Assembly (NCBI RefSeq): GCF_021246465.1
Contig: NZ_JAHRHK010000002.1
Coordinates: 282,399-346,398, forward strand
Length of the DNA stretch: 64,000 bases
DNA from: Nocardioides sp. R-C-SC26
GTDB taxonomy: Bacteria > Actinomycetota > Actinomycetes > Propionibacteriales > Nocardioidaceae
Reading direction: 5' to 3'
Shown here: one piece after another, positions 7,803-17,597 of the stretch
Layout of the letters: every line of letters starts with the position of its first letter
Numbering within the stretch: the first letter of the stretch is position 1
Program-made: the position numbers and the translations under genes
Notes under the pieces: generated by a model
The model's input: only the letters and a program-made list of their open reading frames with translations
What the model was told of the DNA's origin: nothing
The model's database searches: none

Positions 7803-8990
7803 GTGACCACGACTCTCCCCGCTCCGAGTGGCCCCTCGGTGCTCGATGCGCTGTCGCTGCTCGCCGAGGTCGGCGACCAACTCGTGGTCGGCAGCGCCCG
7901 CGACACCCACCGAGCCTGGTCGCGCCGGGTCCACCGCATGACCCGTCGTCTCGTCGGCCCCGCGGCAGCGGCACCCGAAGCCATCCACCGCGGTATCTCC
8001 GAGGCCGTCTACGGCGGTCTCGGCCTGGGCCTGCGCGGCGCTTCGACGGGGTTGGACCTGGCGGCGTCTCGCGGGTGGAGCGCACCGCTGGAGGCGACCC
8101 CGCGCGGACGCTTCGTCTCCTCCGCTGTCAACGGGCTGATCGGCGACAAGCTGCTCCGCGAGCGGCCGCAGATGGCCATCCCGACGGCCGTCCGTGCCGG
8201 AGGCCGCGATGTGGAGCTCGACGCCGCCGGCCTGCGGCGCGCGTTCCCGGACGCCTCGCCACGGCTCGTGATCTTCCTGCACGGTCTCTGTGAGAACGAG
8301 TCCTACTGGCAGCACCACCGTGAGCGCACCGGAACCACCTACCCCGACGCCGTCGCGGAGCTGGGGTGGACGCCGGTGCTGCTGCGTACCAACACCGGTC
8401 TGTCGCTGCGCGAGAACGGCGTCGCCCTGCACGCCGTCGTCCAGCGCGTGGTGGACTCGTGGCCGGTGCCGGTCGAGCGGATCGCGCTCGTCGGGCACTC
8501 CATGGGCGGCCTCATCCTGCGGGCAGCCGGGGCCGTGGCGGCCCAGGCACCCGACGGCGCTCGGGACTGGAACGAGTTGGTCACCGATGTGGTCACGCTC
8601 GGCACCCCGCACCGCGGTGCGCCGATCGCCTGGGGCATCGGGCACGGCAGTCGCGGGCTCGCGGTGCTGCCCGAGACCGCGGCCTTCGGTCGGATCCTGG
8701 ACTGGCGCTCGATCGGGGTGCACGATCTCGTCGTCGGTCTCGACGAGGACGTCGCACCGTTGCCGCACGCCCGGTACCGACTGGTCGCCGCGACCTTGAC
8801 GACGTCGCCGAGGCACCCGGTCGGGCACGTCGTCGGCGATCTGCTCGTGCGCCCGCCGTCCGCGCACGGACGGCGAGCCGGCCGCGACCTCTTCCCGGGG
8901 GCGGACCTGGTGCACGTCGGTCGCACGGACCACTTCGGTCTGCTCAACCACCCAGAGGTGCACACCCGGCTGGGGGAGTGGCTGTCCTGA
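7803..8990 (+). CDS. Alpha/beta hydrolase, lipase/PGAP1-like
   Basis: A 395-residue serine hydrolase. Residues about 155–165 hold LVIFLHGLCENE (oxyanion-hole His-Gly), the nucleophile elbow is GHSMGG at about residue 232, followed by VVTLGTPHRGAP, and the C-terminus has HVGRTDHFGLLNHPEVH with the likely catalytic histidine. This pattern matches triacylglycerol lipase/PGAP1-like esterases. There is no signal peptide. It has a long N-terminal region (residues 1–125) rich in Ala and Arg that is not part of the hydrolase fold. The GTG start is favoured by the -10 box 6 bases upstream. In mycobacteria an esterase (lipP) also lies between nei1 and tig, but its orthology is not shown here. Confidence 0.8.
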   Translation: MTTTLPAPSGPSVLDALSLLAEVGDQLVVGSARDTHRAWSRRVHRMTRRLVGPAAAAPEAIHRGISEAVYGGLGLGLRGASTGLDLAASRGWSAPLEATPRGRFVSSAVNGLIGDKLLRERPQMAIPTAVRAGGRDVELDAAGLRRAFPDASPRLVIFLHGLCENESYWQHHRERTGTTYPDAVAELGWTPVLLRTNTGLSLRENGVALHAVVQRVVDSWPVPVERIALVGHSMGGLILRAAGAVAAQAPDGARDWNELVTDVVTLGTPHRGAPIAWGIGHGSRGLAVLPETAAFGRILDWRSIGVHDLVVGLDEDVAPLPHARYRLVAATLTTSPRHPVGHVVGDLLVRPPSAHGRRAGRDLFPGADLVHVGRTDHFGLLNHPEVHTRLGEWLS

Positions 8991-9024
8991 GGCCGCACCG
9001 GGCGACCCGCGGCGGCGCTGCTTC

Positions 9025-9038
9025 CGCTGTCGGCGAAC
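9025..9038 (-). promoter_or_regulatory. ClgR-type operator upstream of clpP1
   Basis: On the minus strand the bases read GTTCGC-CGACA-GCG, an exact match to the GTTCGC-N5-GCG box reported for the Streptomyces Clp regulator ClgR (recalled, not looked up). It lies about 40 bases before the clpP1 -10 box, a suitable place for an activator. Arms extend imperfectly (GCGGAA on the far side). Confidence 0.65.
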
Positions 9039-9076
9039 ACCGCCCGATCACCCTCGGGACTGTCGCTGCTTCGGGC

Positions 9077-9082
9077 TAGTGT
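9077..9082 (+). promoter_or_regulatory. -10 box of clpP1
   Basis: TAGTGT ends 7 bases before the GTG at 9090; there is no Shine-Dalgarno sequence before this start, so a leaderless mRNA is likely. No convincing -35 is seen, consistent with dependence on an activator. Confidence 0.5.
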
Positions 9083-9089
9083 CGACGAC

Positions 9090-9716
9090 GTGAACCCGAA
9101 CTCCACGCAGATGAGCATCGCCGGTGGGCTCAACGTCCTCGACGACCACATCTACCAGCGACTGCTCCGCGAGCGCATCGTCTTCCTCGGCTCAGAAGTG
9201 CGTGACCAGAACGCGAACGCGATCTGCGCGCAGCTGCTGCTGCTGTCCGCCGAGGACCCCGAGGCCGACATCTTCCTGCACATCAACAGCCCCGGTGGGT
9301 CCGTCGACGCCGGCATGGCGATCTACGACACGATGAACTACATCCCCAACGACGTCGCGACCGTCGGCATGGGGCTGGCGGCCTCGATGGGGCAGTTCCT
9401 GCTCTGCGCCGGCACCAAGGGTAAGCGCTACGCCCTCCCGCACGCGCGGATCATGATGCACCAGCCCTCCTCGGGCATGGGTGGCTCGGCGTCGGACATC
9501 AAGATCCAGGCCCAGCAGTCGCTGCACATCAAGAAGGTGCTGCTGGAGCTGATCTCCGAGCACACCGGCCAGACCATCGAGCAGGTGACCACCGACGCCG
9601 ACCGCGACCGCTGGTTCACCGCTCACGAGGCGCTGGAGTACGGCTTGGTCGACAAGGTCGTCACCAGCGCCCGCGAAGCTGCCGATCAGGGCCGTCCGGC
9701 CCACGCCAACGACTGA
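9090..9716 (+). CDS. clpP1: ATP-dependent Clp protease proteolytic subunit 1
   Basis: A 208-residue serine peptidase that forms the proteolytic chamber with ClpP2 and works with ClpX or ClpC. The catalytic serine is in [11 protein letters not shown] (about residue 98), the histidine in IMMHQPSSG (about residue 123), and the aspartate in the [10 protein letters not shown] region. The protein ends in HAND. The GTG start is leaderless and there is no RBS; an internal ATG (MSIAGGLN, residue 8) is the main alternative. clpP2 begins 14 bases downstream, so the two subunits are made together. The upstream ClgR-type box suggests the usual proteotoxic-stress control. Confidence 0.96.
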   Translation: MNPNSTQMSIAGGLNVLDDHIYQRLLRERIVFLGSEVRDQNANAICAQLLLLSAEDPEADIFLHINSPGGSVDAGMAIYDTMNYIPNDVATVGMGLAASMGQFLLCAGTKGKRYALPHARIMMHQPSSGMGGSASDIKIQAQQSLHIKKVLLELISEHTGQTIEQVTTDADRDRWFTAHEALEYGLVDKVVTSAREAADQGRPAHAND

Positions 9717-9730
9717 GGGGGAGCCTGCTC

Positions 9731-10336
9731 ATGAACTACTACATCCCGCAGTGGGAAGAGCGGACCTCCTACGGATTCCGCCGGATCGACCCCTACGCCA
9801 AGCTCTTCGAAGAGCGCATCATCTACCTCGGCACGCCGATCTCCGACGACGTCGCGAACGCGGTCATCGCCCAGTTGCTCTGCCTGCAGTCGATGAACCC
9901 CGACCAGGACATCTCTATCTACATCAACTCTCCGGGCGGCTCGTTCACGGCGCTGACGGCGATCTACGACACGATCCAGTTCATCAAGCCCGACGTGCAG
10001 ACCGTGTGCCTGGGGCAGGCGGCCTCGGCGGCGGCGATCCTGCTCGCTGCGGGTACGCCGGGCAAGCGCCTGGCGCTGCCGAACAGCCGGATCTTGATCC
10101 ACCAGCCCTATACCGAAGGCACGTTCGGCCAGACCTCGGACATCGAGATCCAGGCCAACGAGATCCTGCGGATGCGCGAGCTGCTGGAGAAGATGATCAG
10201 CGACCACAGCGGTCGTTCGTTGGAGGAGGTGAGCCGCGACATCGAGCGCGACAAGATCCTCACCGCCACTCAGGCTGTCGAGTACGGCCTGATCGACAAC
10301 GTGCTGGAGTCGCTCAAGGCTCCCGCTCTGGTCTGA
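9731..10336 (+). CDS. clpP2: ATP-dependent Clp protease proteolytic subunit 2
   Basis: A 201-residue second ClpP subunit. The catalytic serine is in GQAASAAAILLAAG (near residue 94) and the histidine in ILIHQPYTEG (near residue 119). The N-terminus NYYIPQWEERTSYGFRRIDPYAKLFEERIIYLG is that of the actinobacterial ClpP2 class, which supplies the docking face for the Clp ATPases. GGGGGAGC about 8 bases upstream is the RBS. It follows clpP1 after 14 bases; a 226-base gap separates it from clpX. Confidence 0.96.
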   Translation: MNYYIPQWEERTSYGFRRIDPYAKLFEERIIYLGTPISDDVANAVIAQLLCLQSMNPDQDISIYINSPGGSFTALTAIYDTIQFIKPDVQTVCLGQAASAAAILLAAGTPGKRLALPNSRILIHQPYTEGTFGQTSDIEIQANEILRMRELLEKMISDHSGRSLEEVSRDIERDKILTATQAVEYGLIDNVLESLKAPALV

Positions 10337-10562
10337 CGCCCCGCGCGTCGGTACCCCCTCAGATCGCGTCAGGCCCGACCGATGAGCCCGATGACATCCC
10401 GTGTCCGTCCCCCCGCGGGGGGACGGCGCGGGGTAGCGTCGCTCCCAGTCCACGCGCCCGCGTGGGCGGCCTCGGCGACGATCCCTGTTCCGAGGTCGTG
10501 TTCGACCTTCCCCTCGCCGACCGCGTTCCCCGCGCAGCCGGCCACCATCCGGAGGACCGCCC

Positions 10563-11848
<1,286 letters not shown>

Positions 11849-11849
<1 letters not shown>

Positions 11850-11881
11850 GGGGACTCGCGCGCGGAGCGCGCAAGTCCCCT
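11849..11881. terminator. Hairpin after clpX
   Basis: AGGGGACT and AGTCCCCT enclose GCGCGC-GGA-GCGCGC, giving a 14-base-pair stem with one interior mismatch and starting in the clpX stop codon. No T-run follows, as is usual in actinobacteria. Confidence 0.6.
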
Positions 11882-11892
11882 GGTCCACGCCG

Positions 11893-12054
11893 AGGTTGAG
11901 GAGCGTCGCTCAGGGCGCGAGGAACGAGCGCACTGAACGGCGCGTCTCGAAACCCGGTGAGGCGCCAGACCGCCGCTATCTCACGCGGTTTTCGAGGCAG
12001 TTCGCCAGAGCGAACTGCACCTCAACCACCGAGGGCCTCGAGACCCGGTGAGGC
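11893..12054. repeat. Composite intergenic repeat between clpX and valS
   Basis: The gap holds GGTTGAGGAGCG near 11893 and its counterpart CTCAACC near 12021, a near-identical direct repeat CTCGA(A/G)ACCCGGTGAGGC at about 11946–11962 and 12038–12054, and a 9-base-pair hairpin GCAGTTCGC-CAGA-GCGAACTGC (11997–12018). The TTGAGGAGCG…CTCGAAACC pattern resembles intergenic repeats I recall from Nocardioides-like genomes. The second copy abuts the valS stop, so it may serve as the valS terminator. Confidence 0.55.
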
Positions 12055-14673
12055 TCAGTCCTCCACGGGCGCCAGCTCGGCGGTGACGCTCAGCTCGGTC
12101 GCGGTGTCGTCGGCCACGAACACCAGCTCGCCGGTCACCTTCCCGGCGGCACGCAGGTCGGCCGCCGCCAGCTCGGCCTGGGCGACCAGCGCGGCGGGGC
12201 CGCGCACCTCGGCACGGGACAGGGCGGCGCGCATCGACACCTTCGCGGTCGACTTGGCGCCGCGGATGCCCGCGAGCGCCGTCGCGACCGCGTCGACGGT
12301 GGTGCCGTCGGAAGCCCCGGCCGAGCCGAGCTCCAGCGCCTCGGGCCAGGAGGCGCGGTGCACCGAGCCCTCGTGCCACCACGACCAGACCTCTTCGGTC
12401 ACGTAGGGCAGGAACGGCGCCAGCAGACGCAGCTGGACGTCGAGCGCGATGGCCAGCGTCGCGCGCGCGGAGTCGCGCGCAGCCGAGGGCTCCTCGGCGT
12501 AGGCGCGCTCCTTGACCAGCTCGACGTAGTCGTCGCAGAACTCCCAGAAGAACTTCTCCGACACCTCCAGCGCGGTGGTGTAGTCGTAGGTGCTGAAGGC
12601 CTCGGTGGCGCGGGTGATCACGCCGGCGAGCCGTCCGAGGAGAGCGCAGTCGATCGGTTCCAGAACCTGCACCGGGTCGACGGCGCGGGCGCCGACGTTG
12701 CCGAGCACGAACTTGGAGGCGTTGAGCACCTTCATGGCCAGACGGCGGCCGACCTTCATCTGCGACTCGTCGAAGGGCGAGTCCAGGCCGGGCCGGGCGA
12801 TCGCGGCGCGCCAGCGGACGGCGTCGGCACCGAACTTGTCGAGGATCTCGCCGGGCACCACGACGTTGCCCTTGGACTTCGACATCTTCTTGCGGTCGGG
12901 GTCGACGATGAAGCCGGAGATCATCGCGTGCGACCACGGCGCGACGCCGTTCTCGAAGTGGGAGCGCACCACGCGGGAGAACAGCCAGGTGCGGATGATG
13001 TCGTGCGCGTGGGTGCACAGGTCCATCGGGAAGACCCGTTGCCAGAGGTCGTCGTCGGCCTCCCAGCCGCCGGCGATGTGGGGGGTGAGCGAGGACGTCG
13101 CCCAGGTGTCCATCACGTCCGGGTCGCCGATGAAGCCGCCGGCCTGGCCGCGCTGGGACTCCTCGAAGCCGCGCGGGGCGTCGGTGGACGGGTCGATCGG
13201 CAGCTCGGCCTCAGTGGGCAGGAGGGGGTGGGCGTAGTCGGGCTCGCCCTCGGCGTCCAGCGGGTACCAGACCGGGAACGGGATGCCGAAGAACCGCTGG
13301 CGTGAGATCAGCCAGTCGCCGTTGAGGCCGCCGACCCAGTTGTCGTAGCGGTGGTGCATGTGCTCGGGGATCCAGGTGATCTCGCGGCCGCGATCGAGCA
13401 TCTCCCCGCGCAGGTCGGCGTCGCGGCCACCGTTCTTGATGTACCACTGCCGGGTCGCGACGATCTCGAGCGGCTTGTCGCCCTTCTCGTAGAAGTTCGC
13501 GACGCGATCGGTGGGCTTGGGGTCGCCGTCGAGGTCACCGCTCTCCCGCAGCATGGCGACCATCTCCTCGCGGGCGGAGAACGTGGTCTTGCCGGCCAGC
13601 CGCTCGTAGGCGGCGGAGGCCTCGTCCGTCGCCAGCCATTCAGGAGTCTCGCGCAGCAGTCGGCCGTCGCGACCGATCACGGTGCGCACCGGTAGCGCCA
13701 GCTCACGCCACCACTGGACGTCGGTCAGGTCGCCGAAGGTGCAGCACATGGCGATGCCGGCACCCTTGTCCATCTCCGCGGCAGGGTGGGCGACCACCGG
13801 CACCTCGACGCCGAAGACGGGCGAGGTGACCGTGGTGCCGAACAGCGGCTGGTAGCGCTCGTCGTCGGGGTGGGCGATCAGGGCGACGACGCTGGGGATG
13901 AGTTCGGGACGCGTCGTCTCGATCGCGACCACGCCGCCGTCGGGGCGGTGGTAGTTCACCCGGTGGTAGGCGCCGGCGTAGGGGCGCGCCTCGAGCTCGG
14001 CCTGGGCGACGGCGGTCTGGAAGGTGACGTCCCACAGCGTGGGGGCGTCCTGCAGGTAGGCCTCGCCGCGGGCGAAGTTGCGCAGGAAGGCACGCTGGCT
14101 CACGACCTGGGCGTCCTTGCCGATGGTGGTGTAGGTGCGGTTCCAGTCGACCGAGAGGCCCAGGGTGCGCCACAGGCCCTCGAAGACCTTCTCGTCCTCC
14201 TCGACCAGTTGCTCGCAGAGCGCGATGAAGTTGGGACGGCTGATCGGGATCTGCTTCTTGGGGTCCGGCTTGGCCGGCGGAGTGAAGTCGGCGTCGTAGG
14301 GGAGCGTGGGGTCGCAGCGCACGCCGAAGTAGTTCTGCACCCGGCGCTCGGTCGGCAGGCCGTTGTCGTCCCAGCCCATCGGGTAGAACACCGACTTTCC
14401 GCGCATCCGCTGGAAGCGCGCCACGACGTCGGTGTGGGTGTAGGAGAAGACGTGCCCCACGTGCAGGCTGCCACTGACGGTCGGCGGCGGGGTGTCGATG
14501 GAGTAGACGTTCTCGCGCGGCTGGGTGCGGTCGAAGGCGTAGGTGCCCTCGGCCCTCCAGCGCTCGGCCCACTTCGCCTCGAGGCCCTCGAGGGCCGGCT
14601 TCTCGGGTACGACGACGGCAGCGGGCTCGCTGCTCGTCGGGGTACTCGGCTGGCTCTCGATGATCTCGGTCAT
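12055..14673 (-). CDS. valS: Valine–tRNA ligase, archaeal/rickettsial type
   Basis: An 872-residue class I aminoacyl-tRNA synthetase that charges tRNA-Val and edits mischarged Thr. The HIGH motif is HVGH (residues 71–74) in [18 protein letters not shown] is present at about residue 595 ([11 protein letters not shown]), and the editing-domain feature ETTRPELIP is visible. The segment [13 protein letters not shown] (98–110) and [14 protein letters not shown] belong to the archaeal-type ValRS also found in Rickettsia, whereas most actinobacterial ValRS have the bacterial PGxDHAGIATQ form. The gene lies in the normal clpX–folC position but on the opposite strand. A -10 box ends 7 bases before the ATG at 14673, so the mRNA is probably leaderless. 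Confidence 0.95.
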   Translation of the reverse strand: MTEIIESQPSTPTSSEPAAVVVPEKPALEGLEAKWAERWRAEGTYAFDRTQPRENVYSIDTPPPTVSGSLHVGHVFSYTHTDVVARFQRMRGKSVFYPMGWDDNGLPTERRVQNYFGVRCDPTLPYDADFTPPAKPDPKKQIPISRPNFIALCEQLVEEDEKVFEGLWRTLGLSVDWNRTYTTIGKDAQVVSQRAFLRNFARGEAYLQDAPTLWDVTFQTAVAQAELEARPYAGAYHRVNYHRPDGGVVAIETTRPELIPSVVALIAHPDDERYQPLFGTTVTSPVFGVEVPVVAHPAAEMDKGAGIAMCCTFGDLTDVQWWRELALPVRTVIGRDGRLLRETPEWLATDEASAAYERLAGKTTFSAREEMVAMLRESGDLDGDPKPTDRVANFYEKGDKPLEIVATRQWYIKNGGRDADLRGEMLDRGREITWIPEHMHHRYDNWVGGLNGDWLISRQRFFGIPFPVWYPLDAEGEPDYAHPLLPTEAELPIDPSTDAPRGFEESQRGQAGGFIGDPDVMDTWATSSLTPHIAGGWEADDDLWQRVFPMDLCTHAHDIIRTWLFSRVVRSHFENGVAPWSHAMISGFIVDPDRKKMSKSKGNVVVPGEILDKFGADAVRWRAAIARPGLDSPFDESQMKVGRRLAMKVLNASKFVLGNVGARAVDPVQVLEPIDCALLGRLAGVITRATEAFSTYDYTTALEVSEKFFWEFCDDYVELVKERAYAEEPSAARDSARATLAIALDVQLRLLAPFLPYVTEEVWSWWHEGSVHRASWPEALELGSAGASDGTTVDAVATALAGIRGAKSTAKVSMRAALSRAEVRGPAALVAQAELAAADLRAAGKVTGELVFVADDTATELSVTAELAPVED

Positions 14674-14680
14674 GGACGTA

Positions 14681-14686
14681 AATCTA
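14681..14686 (-). promoter_or_regulatory. -10 box of valS
   Basis: TAGATT on the minus strand ends 7 bases before the valS ATG and no RBS is visible, predicting leaderless translation. It shares a 51-base divergent region with the GNAT gene. Confidence 0.55.
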
Positions 14687-14724
14687 GTTGTGGGGGTCCA
14701 CGCTTGTCGTATCGGATACCCGTC

Positions 14725-15621
14725 ATGACCAGCGTGGAGATGTTCGACGGCGCGGCCGGCTTCCTCGACGCGGCCGCGGGCTGGCTCGCGATCGACCCGG
14801 TGCTCACGACGGTGGTCTCCTCGGTCGCACACCGACATGTCGATGCCGAGGCCGCGGGACGGGGTCGTCCGGACCACCCGCAGTGGTGGATGGCGGCACG
14901 CGACGACAGCGGAGATGTGGTCGGTGCCGCGATGCGCGCGGCTCCGTTCGCGCCGTACCCGCCCTATGTCCTGCCGATGCCCGACGACGCGGCAGCGGCG
15001 CTCGCGCGGCTGCTGGTCGACCGGGGCGAGCAGGTCGACGGCGTCAACGGCGCGCTGCCCGCCGTCGGGGTCTTCGCCGATGAGATCGCCCACCTGACCG
15101 GTCGCGCCGTGCAGACGCGCGAGCACACCCGGCTCTTCGACCTCCCCGAGTTGATCGAGCCCACGTCGCGCCCACCCGGAACGCTGCGAGCGGCCGGGCC
15201 AGGGGACGCCGCGCTGTGTGCGGACTGGTTCCGCGCGTTCGCGCACGATGTCGACGTCGCTGGTGGGCGGGTGCCCGAGGCCGGGTCGGGCGACCACGTC
15301 ACGCTCGACGACGTCCTGGGTCGCATCGCCGAGGGCACGGTGTTCCTCTGGGACGTCGACGGCGAGATCACGCACCTGACGGCTCAGTCGCTGCCCGCCT
15401 TCGGCGTCGTCAGGGTCGGGCCCGTCTACACGCCGTCGGAGCACCGGGGTCGCGGCTACGCCGCAGCCGCCGTCGCGCAGGTCTCACGCGCCATCCTCGA
15501 TGCCGGGCACCGTGCCTGCCTGTTCACCGACCAGGCCAACCCGGTCTCCAACCGCATCTACACCGGGCTCGGCTATCGCCCCCTCATCGACACCGTCAGC
15601 CTGCGGCTGGTCCGAGGTTGA
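14725..15621 (+). CDS. GNAT-family N-acetyltransferase
   Basis: A 298-residue protein whose C-terminal half (about residues 155–298) is a GNAT domain with the acetyl-CoA loop [15 protein letters not shown] and the following [16 protein letters not shown]. The N-terminal half resembles the degenerate GNAT-like domain seen in two-domain acetyltransferases. Substrate unknown. Start ATG at 14725 gives an N-terminus MTSVEMFDG with 51 bases to the divergent valS start; upstream starts would run through valS. The TGA stop (15619–15621) is formed by the GTTGACC of the palindromic repeat, so the element supplies the end of the reading frame. Confidence 0.8.
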   Translation: MTSVEMFDGAAGFLDAAAGWLAIDPVLTTVVSSVAHRHVDAEAAGRGRPDHPQWWMAARDDSGDVVGAAMRAAPFAPYPPYVLPMPDDAAAALARLLVDRGEQVDGVNGALPAVGVFADEIAHLTGRAVQTREHTRLFDLPELIEPTSRPPGTLRAAGPGDAALCADWFRAFAHDVDVAGGRVPEAGSGDHVTLDDVLGRIAEGTVFLWDVDGEITHLTAQSLPAFGVVRVGPVYTPSEHRGRGYAAAAVAQVSRAILDAGHRACLFTDQANPVSNRIYTGLGYRPLIDTVSLRLVRG

Positions 15622-15652
15622 CCCGTCTTTGTCTGGAGACGGGTCAACCTCG
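15613..15652. repeat. Palindromic repeat site 2, single hairpin
   Basis: CGAGGTTGACCCGTCT and its exact complement AGACGGGTCAACCTCG form a 16-base-pair stem with loop TTGTCTGG. It contains the stop of the GNAT gene and ends 3 bases before the stop of the convergent membrane-protein gene. Confidence 0.85.
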
Positions 15653-15655
15653 TCG

Positions 15656-16786
15656 TCAGCGGGCCCGGAGGAACTGAGGAAGTCGCTCGGGGGAGGTCAG
15701 CGGGCGACGCGTCCCGGTCGGCGTGGTGATCTCGTCGGGAGCCAGCGTGTGCGGCTCGGCCGTGACAAGGACGCGTTGGCAGCCGTACTCCTCCGTCACG
15801 ATGCCCGCCAGGTCGCCGTCGGATGCGATCACGAGCATGGTGCGGGGGCCGAGGTCGTCAGGGCAGTCGATGCTCGCTGTTCCCGGGGCTCGGTCTGGGG
15901 TGGGCCACAACGTGGCGATGTAGGCCAGAGCCTGGTCTCGCTGGTCGCCCGTGAGGGGGGTCGGACCCTCCCGGCGAGACCAACTGCTTGTGCCGACGCT
16001 GCGTGGTCCGCGGAGGCTGTAGCGGCACATCCAGACGGCGTCGACGCTCTCGAGCCCCGAGGTCGTGGGCGCGACCTGCGGCTCGGGGGCCTGGATCGGG
16101 CGGGGCAGGTTCTGCGGGCATGGGATTCCGTCGTGCGTGGCCAGCTCGCCCGGCGTCTCGCCATCGGCGTACTCGGCGTCGATGGCCTGCGCGACGATCG
16201 CGAGCAGCGCGGGAACGTCACGCATCACGCCGTTGATCCTCACCATCCCGCAGGCCTGGGAGTTCGAGCCGAGCGTGACTGGCGAATGACCGGGGTAATC
16301 GATGACCAGTGACCAGGGGGCGAGCAGGCCGACGCAATTGCGGTTGGAAACTTCGGGCAGATCCCGGAGCGCTCGCAGCAGGTCATCGATCCCCCCCACG
16401 ACGGGTCGAGGTTCGCTCGGTGTTGACGCGCTGCCTTTGTAGGCCGCCGGGCACAGCCGCGCCGACGTCGCGCCGTCGGGCAGGTCCACCCGCATGGTCT
16501 CCGGGCCGCTGACGTTCGGCGCCTCCCTCGGACACTCGACGATCGGCGCAGAGGTACGGTGCTCGCGCGCCGCGACCGGCACGTCATCGTTGTGGAGCAG
16601 CGCTCGGATGGCGACGCCGAGCCCGGCGACGACCACGAGACCTGCGACCGCGCCTCGGGCGCGACGTCGTGCAGCTCTGCCCCGCCGCTCGACAGCGGCG
16701 ATCCGCGCGCGGGTCGTCAGCGCGGGCGGGGGCGCGGCGCTGTCGAGCAGGTCGCGCAGTCCCGGAGATTCGGTCGGGTCGGTCAT
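15656..16786 (-). CDS. Single-pass membrane protein linked to a SigE-family sigma factor
   Basis: A 376-residue protein with a cytoplasmic N-terminus (LRDLLDSAAPPPALTTRARI, then an Arg-rich stretch), one transmembrane helix at about residues 45–62 (GAVAGLVVVAGLGVAIRALL) and a large extracytoplasmic domain with several cysteines. It overlaps the sigma-factor gene by ATGA, the arrangement of sigma/anti-sigma pairs. The short N-terminal segment lacks the HxxxCxxC motif of zinc anti-sigma factors, so an anti-sigma role is inferred from context alone. The outer domain has no family I recognise. The second pair at 61.4–63.1 kb has the same architecture. Confidence 0.65.
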   Translation of the reverse strand: MTDPTESPGLRDLLDSAAPPPALTTRARIAAVERRGRAARRRARGAVAGLVVVAGLGVAIRALLHNDDVPVAAREHRTSAPIVECPREAPNVSGPETMRVDLPDGATSARLCPAAYKGSASTPSEPRPVVGGIDDLLRALRDLPEVSNRNCVGLLAPWSLVIDYPGHSPVTLGSNSQACGMVRINGVMRDVPALLAIVAQAIDAEYADGETPGELATHDGIPCPQNLPRPIQAPEPQVAPTTSGLESVDAVWMCRYSLRGPRSVGTSSWSRREGPTPLTGDQRDQALAYIATLWPTPDRAPGTASIDCPDDLGPRTMLVIASDGDLAGIVTEEYGCQRVLVTAEPHTLAPDEITTPTGTRRPLTSPERLPQFLRAR

Positions 16787-17322
16787 GAGAGGTCTCCTTC
16801 GCCGAGGTGGTTCGCCAGTGAAGGGAAGGCACGCAGACTGCGGAGGGCGCGTGAGGCCTGGCTCTTCACGGTGCCGGTCGAGATGCCGAGCGCGTCCGCG
16901 GTCTGCTGTTCGGTGAGGTCGTCGAAGTAGCGCAGCACGACCACCGCCCGCTGCCCCCTGGGCAGGGTCGCCAGCGCCGTCATTAGGTCACGGCGAGCGT
17001 CGACCCGGGCTTCGGCGGGCAGAGATTCGTCGGCTCGGTCGGGCGGTGTGGCCGACGGCGCCTCGCCGTTCCAGCGCCGCCGCCACCAGTCGGTGTAGGT
17101 CGTCGCCATCGCCTTGCGCACGTAGGACTCCACGCCATCACGGCGCGCTATCGAGTCCCAGCGCCGCCATGCCTTGACGAGTGCGGTCTGCAGCAGGTCC
17201 TCGGCCTTGTGGGCGTCACCGGTGAGCAGGTACGCACTGCGCCAGAGCGCGGTCGAGCGCGCGGCGACGAACTCCTCGAACGTCATTGCCGGCGCGCGGC
17301 CTGCGGTCGTCGTCGGTGTCAT
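16783..17322 (-). CDS. RNA polymerase sigma-70 factor, SigE family (ECF)
   Basis: A 179-residue ECF sigma factor of the Streptomyces SigE-like class. Region 2 is seen as FEEFVAARSTALWRSAYLLTGDAHKAEDLLQTALVKAW with the -10-reading VRKAMATTYTDWWRRRW, and region 4 as LPRGQRAVVVLRYFDDLTEQQTADALGISTGTVKSQASRAL. The ATG at 17322 is preferred to one 12 bases upstream because GGAGAAGG lies just before it. It is followed, with a 4-base overlap, by the membrane partner. Signals and targets are unknown; no repeated ECF promoter was recognised nearby. Confidence 0.9.
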   Translation of the reverse strand: MTPTTTAGRAPAMTFEEFVAARSTALWRSAYLLTGDAHKAEDLLQTALVKAWRRWDSIARRDGVESYVRKAMATTYTDWWRRRWNGEAPSATPPDRADESLPAEARVDARRDLMTALATLPRGQRAVVVLRYFDDLTEQQTADALGISTGTVKSQASRALRSLRAFPSLANHLGEGDLS

Positions 17323-17432
17323 GACCTTCTCCATCTCTCACCCCTTCGCCCGTTCAGACGAGGTGGGAGGCAGATCAGGTTGTCGCCGCGCCGTCGCGCC
17401 GCTGTCGAGTTCGCACCGCTCGCGGCTGGTTG

Positions 17433-17558
17433 GGCGGTGGCTTGCTGAGGTCTTGCGTTCGGCAGCGGTGAGTTGCTGAGGTTCTTGCTGCGGCGAAACC
17501 CCAGCAGGTCACCGCTCCCGGCGCCGGCACGGTGGCGAAACCTCCGTGGGTCACCGCC
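17433..17558. repeat. Cluster of four related repeat units, two direct and two inverted
   Basis: The unit is close to GCGGTGACCTGCTGAGGTTTCGCC. Two copies read forward (17433–17451 GGCGGTGGCTTGCTGAGGT; 17465–17491) and two in reverse (17490–17515; 17531–17558). Copies 2 and 3 can fold together as an imperfect long hairpin (GCGGTGA…TGCTG…GGTT with AACC…CAGCA…TCACCGC). The cluster fills much of the 275-base gap between the alcohol dehydrogenase gene and the sigma-factor gene, where no gene is seen. Confidence 0.6.
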
Positions 17559-17597
17559 CCGCCCACGGCGCCCACGCGACCGCGGACCCTCAGGTCG

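Noticed and set aside
14587..14673. T-box or other riboswitch leader for valS
   Set aside because: The -10 box lies 7 bases before the ATG, so there is no leader that could hold a T-box.
17433..17558. CRISPR array
   Set aside because: Units are of both orientations, of unequal spacing and only four in number, with no cas genes in the window.
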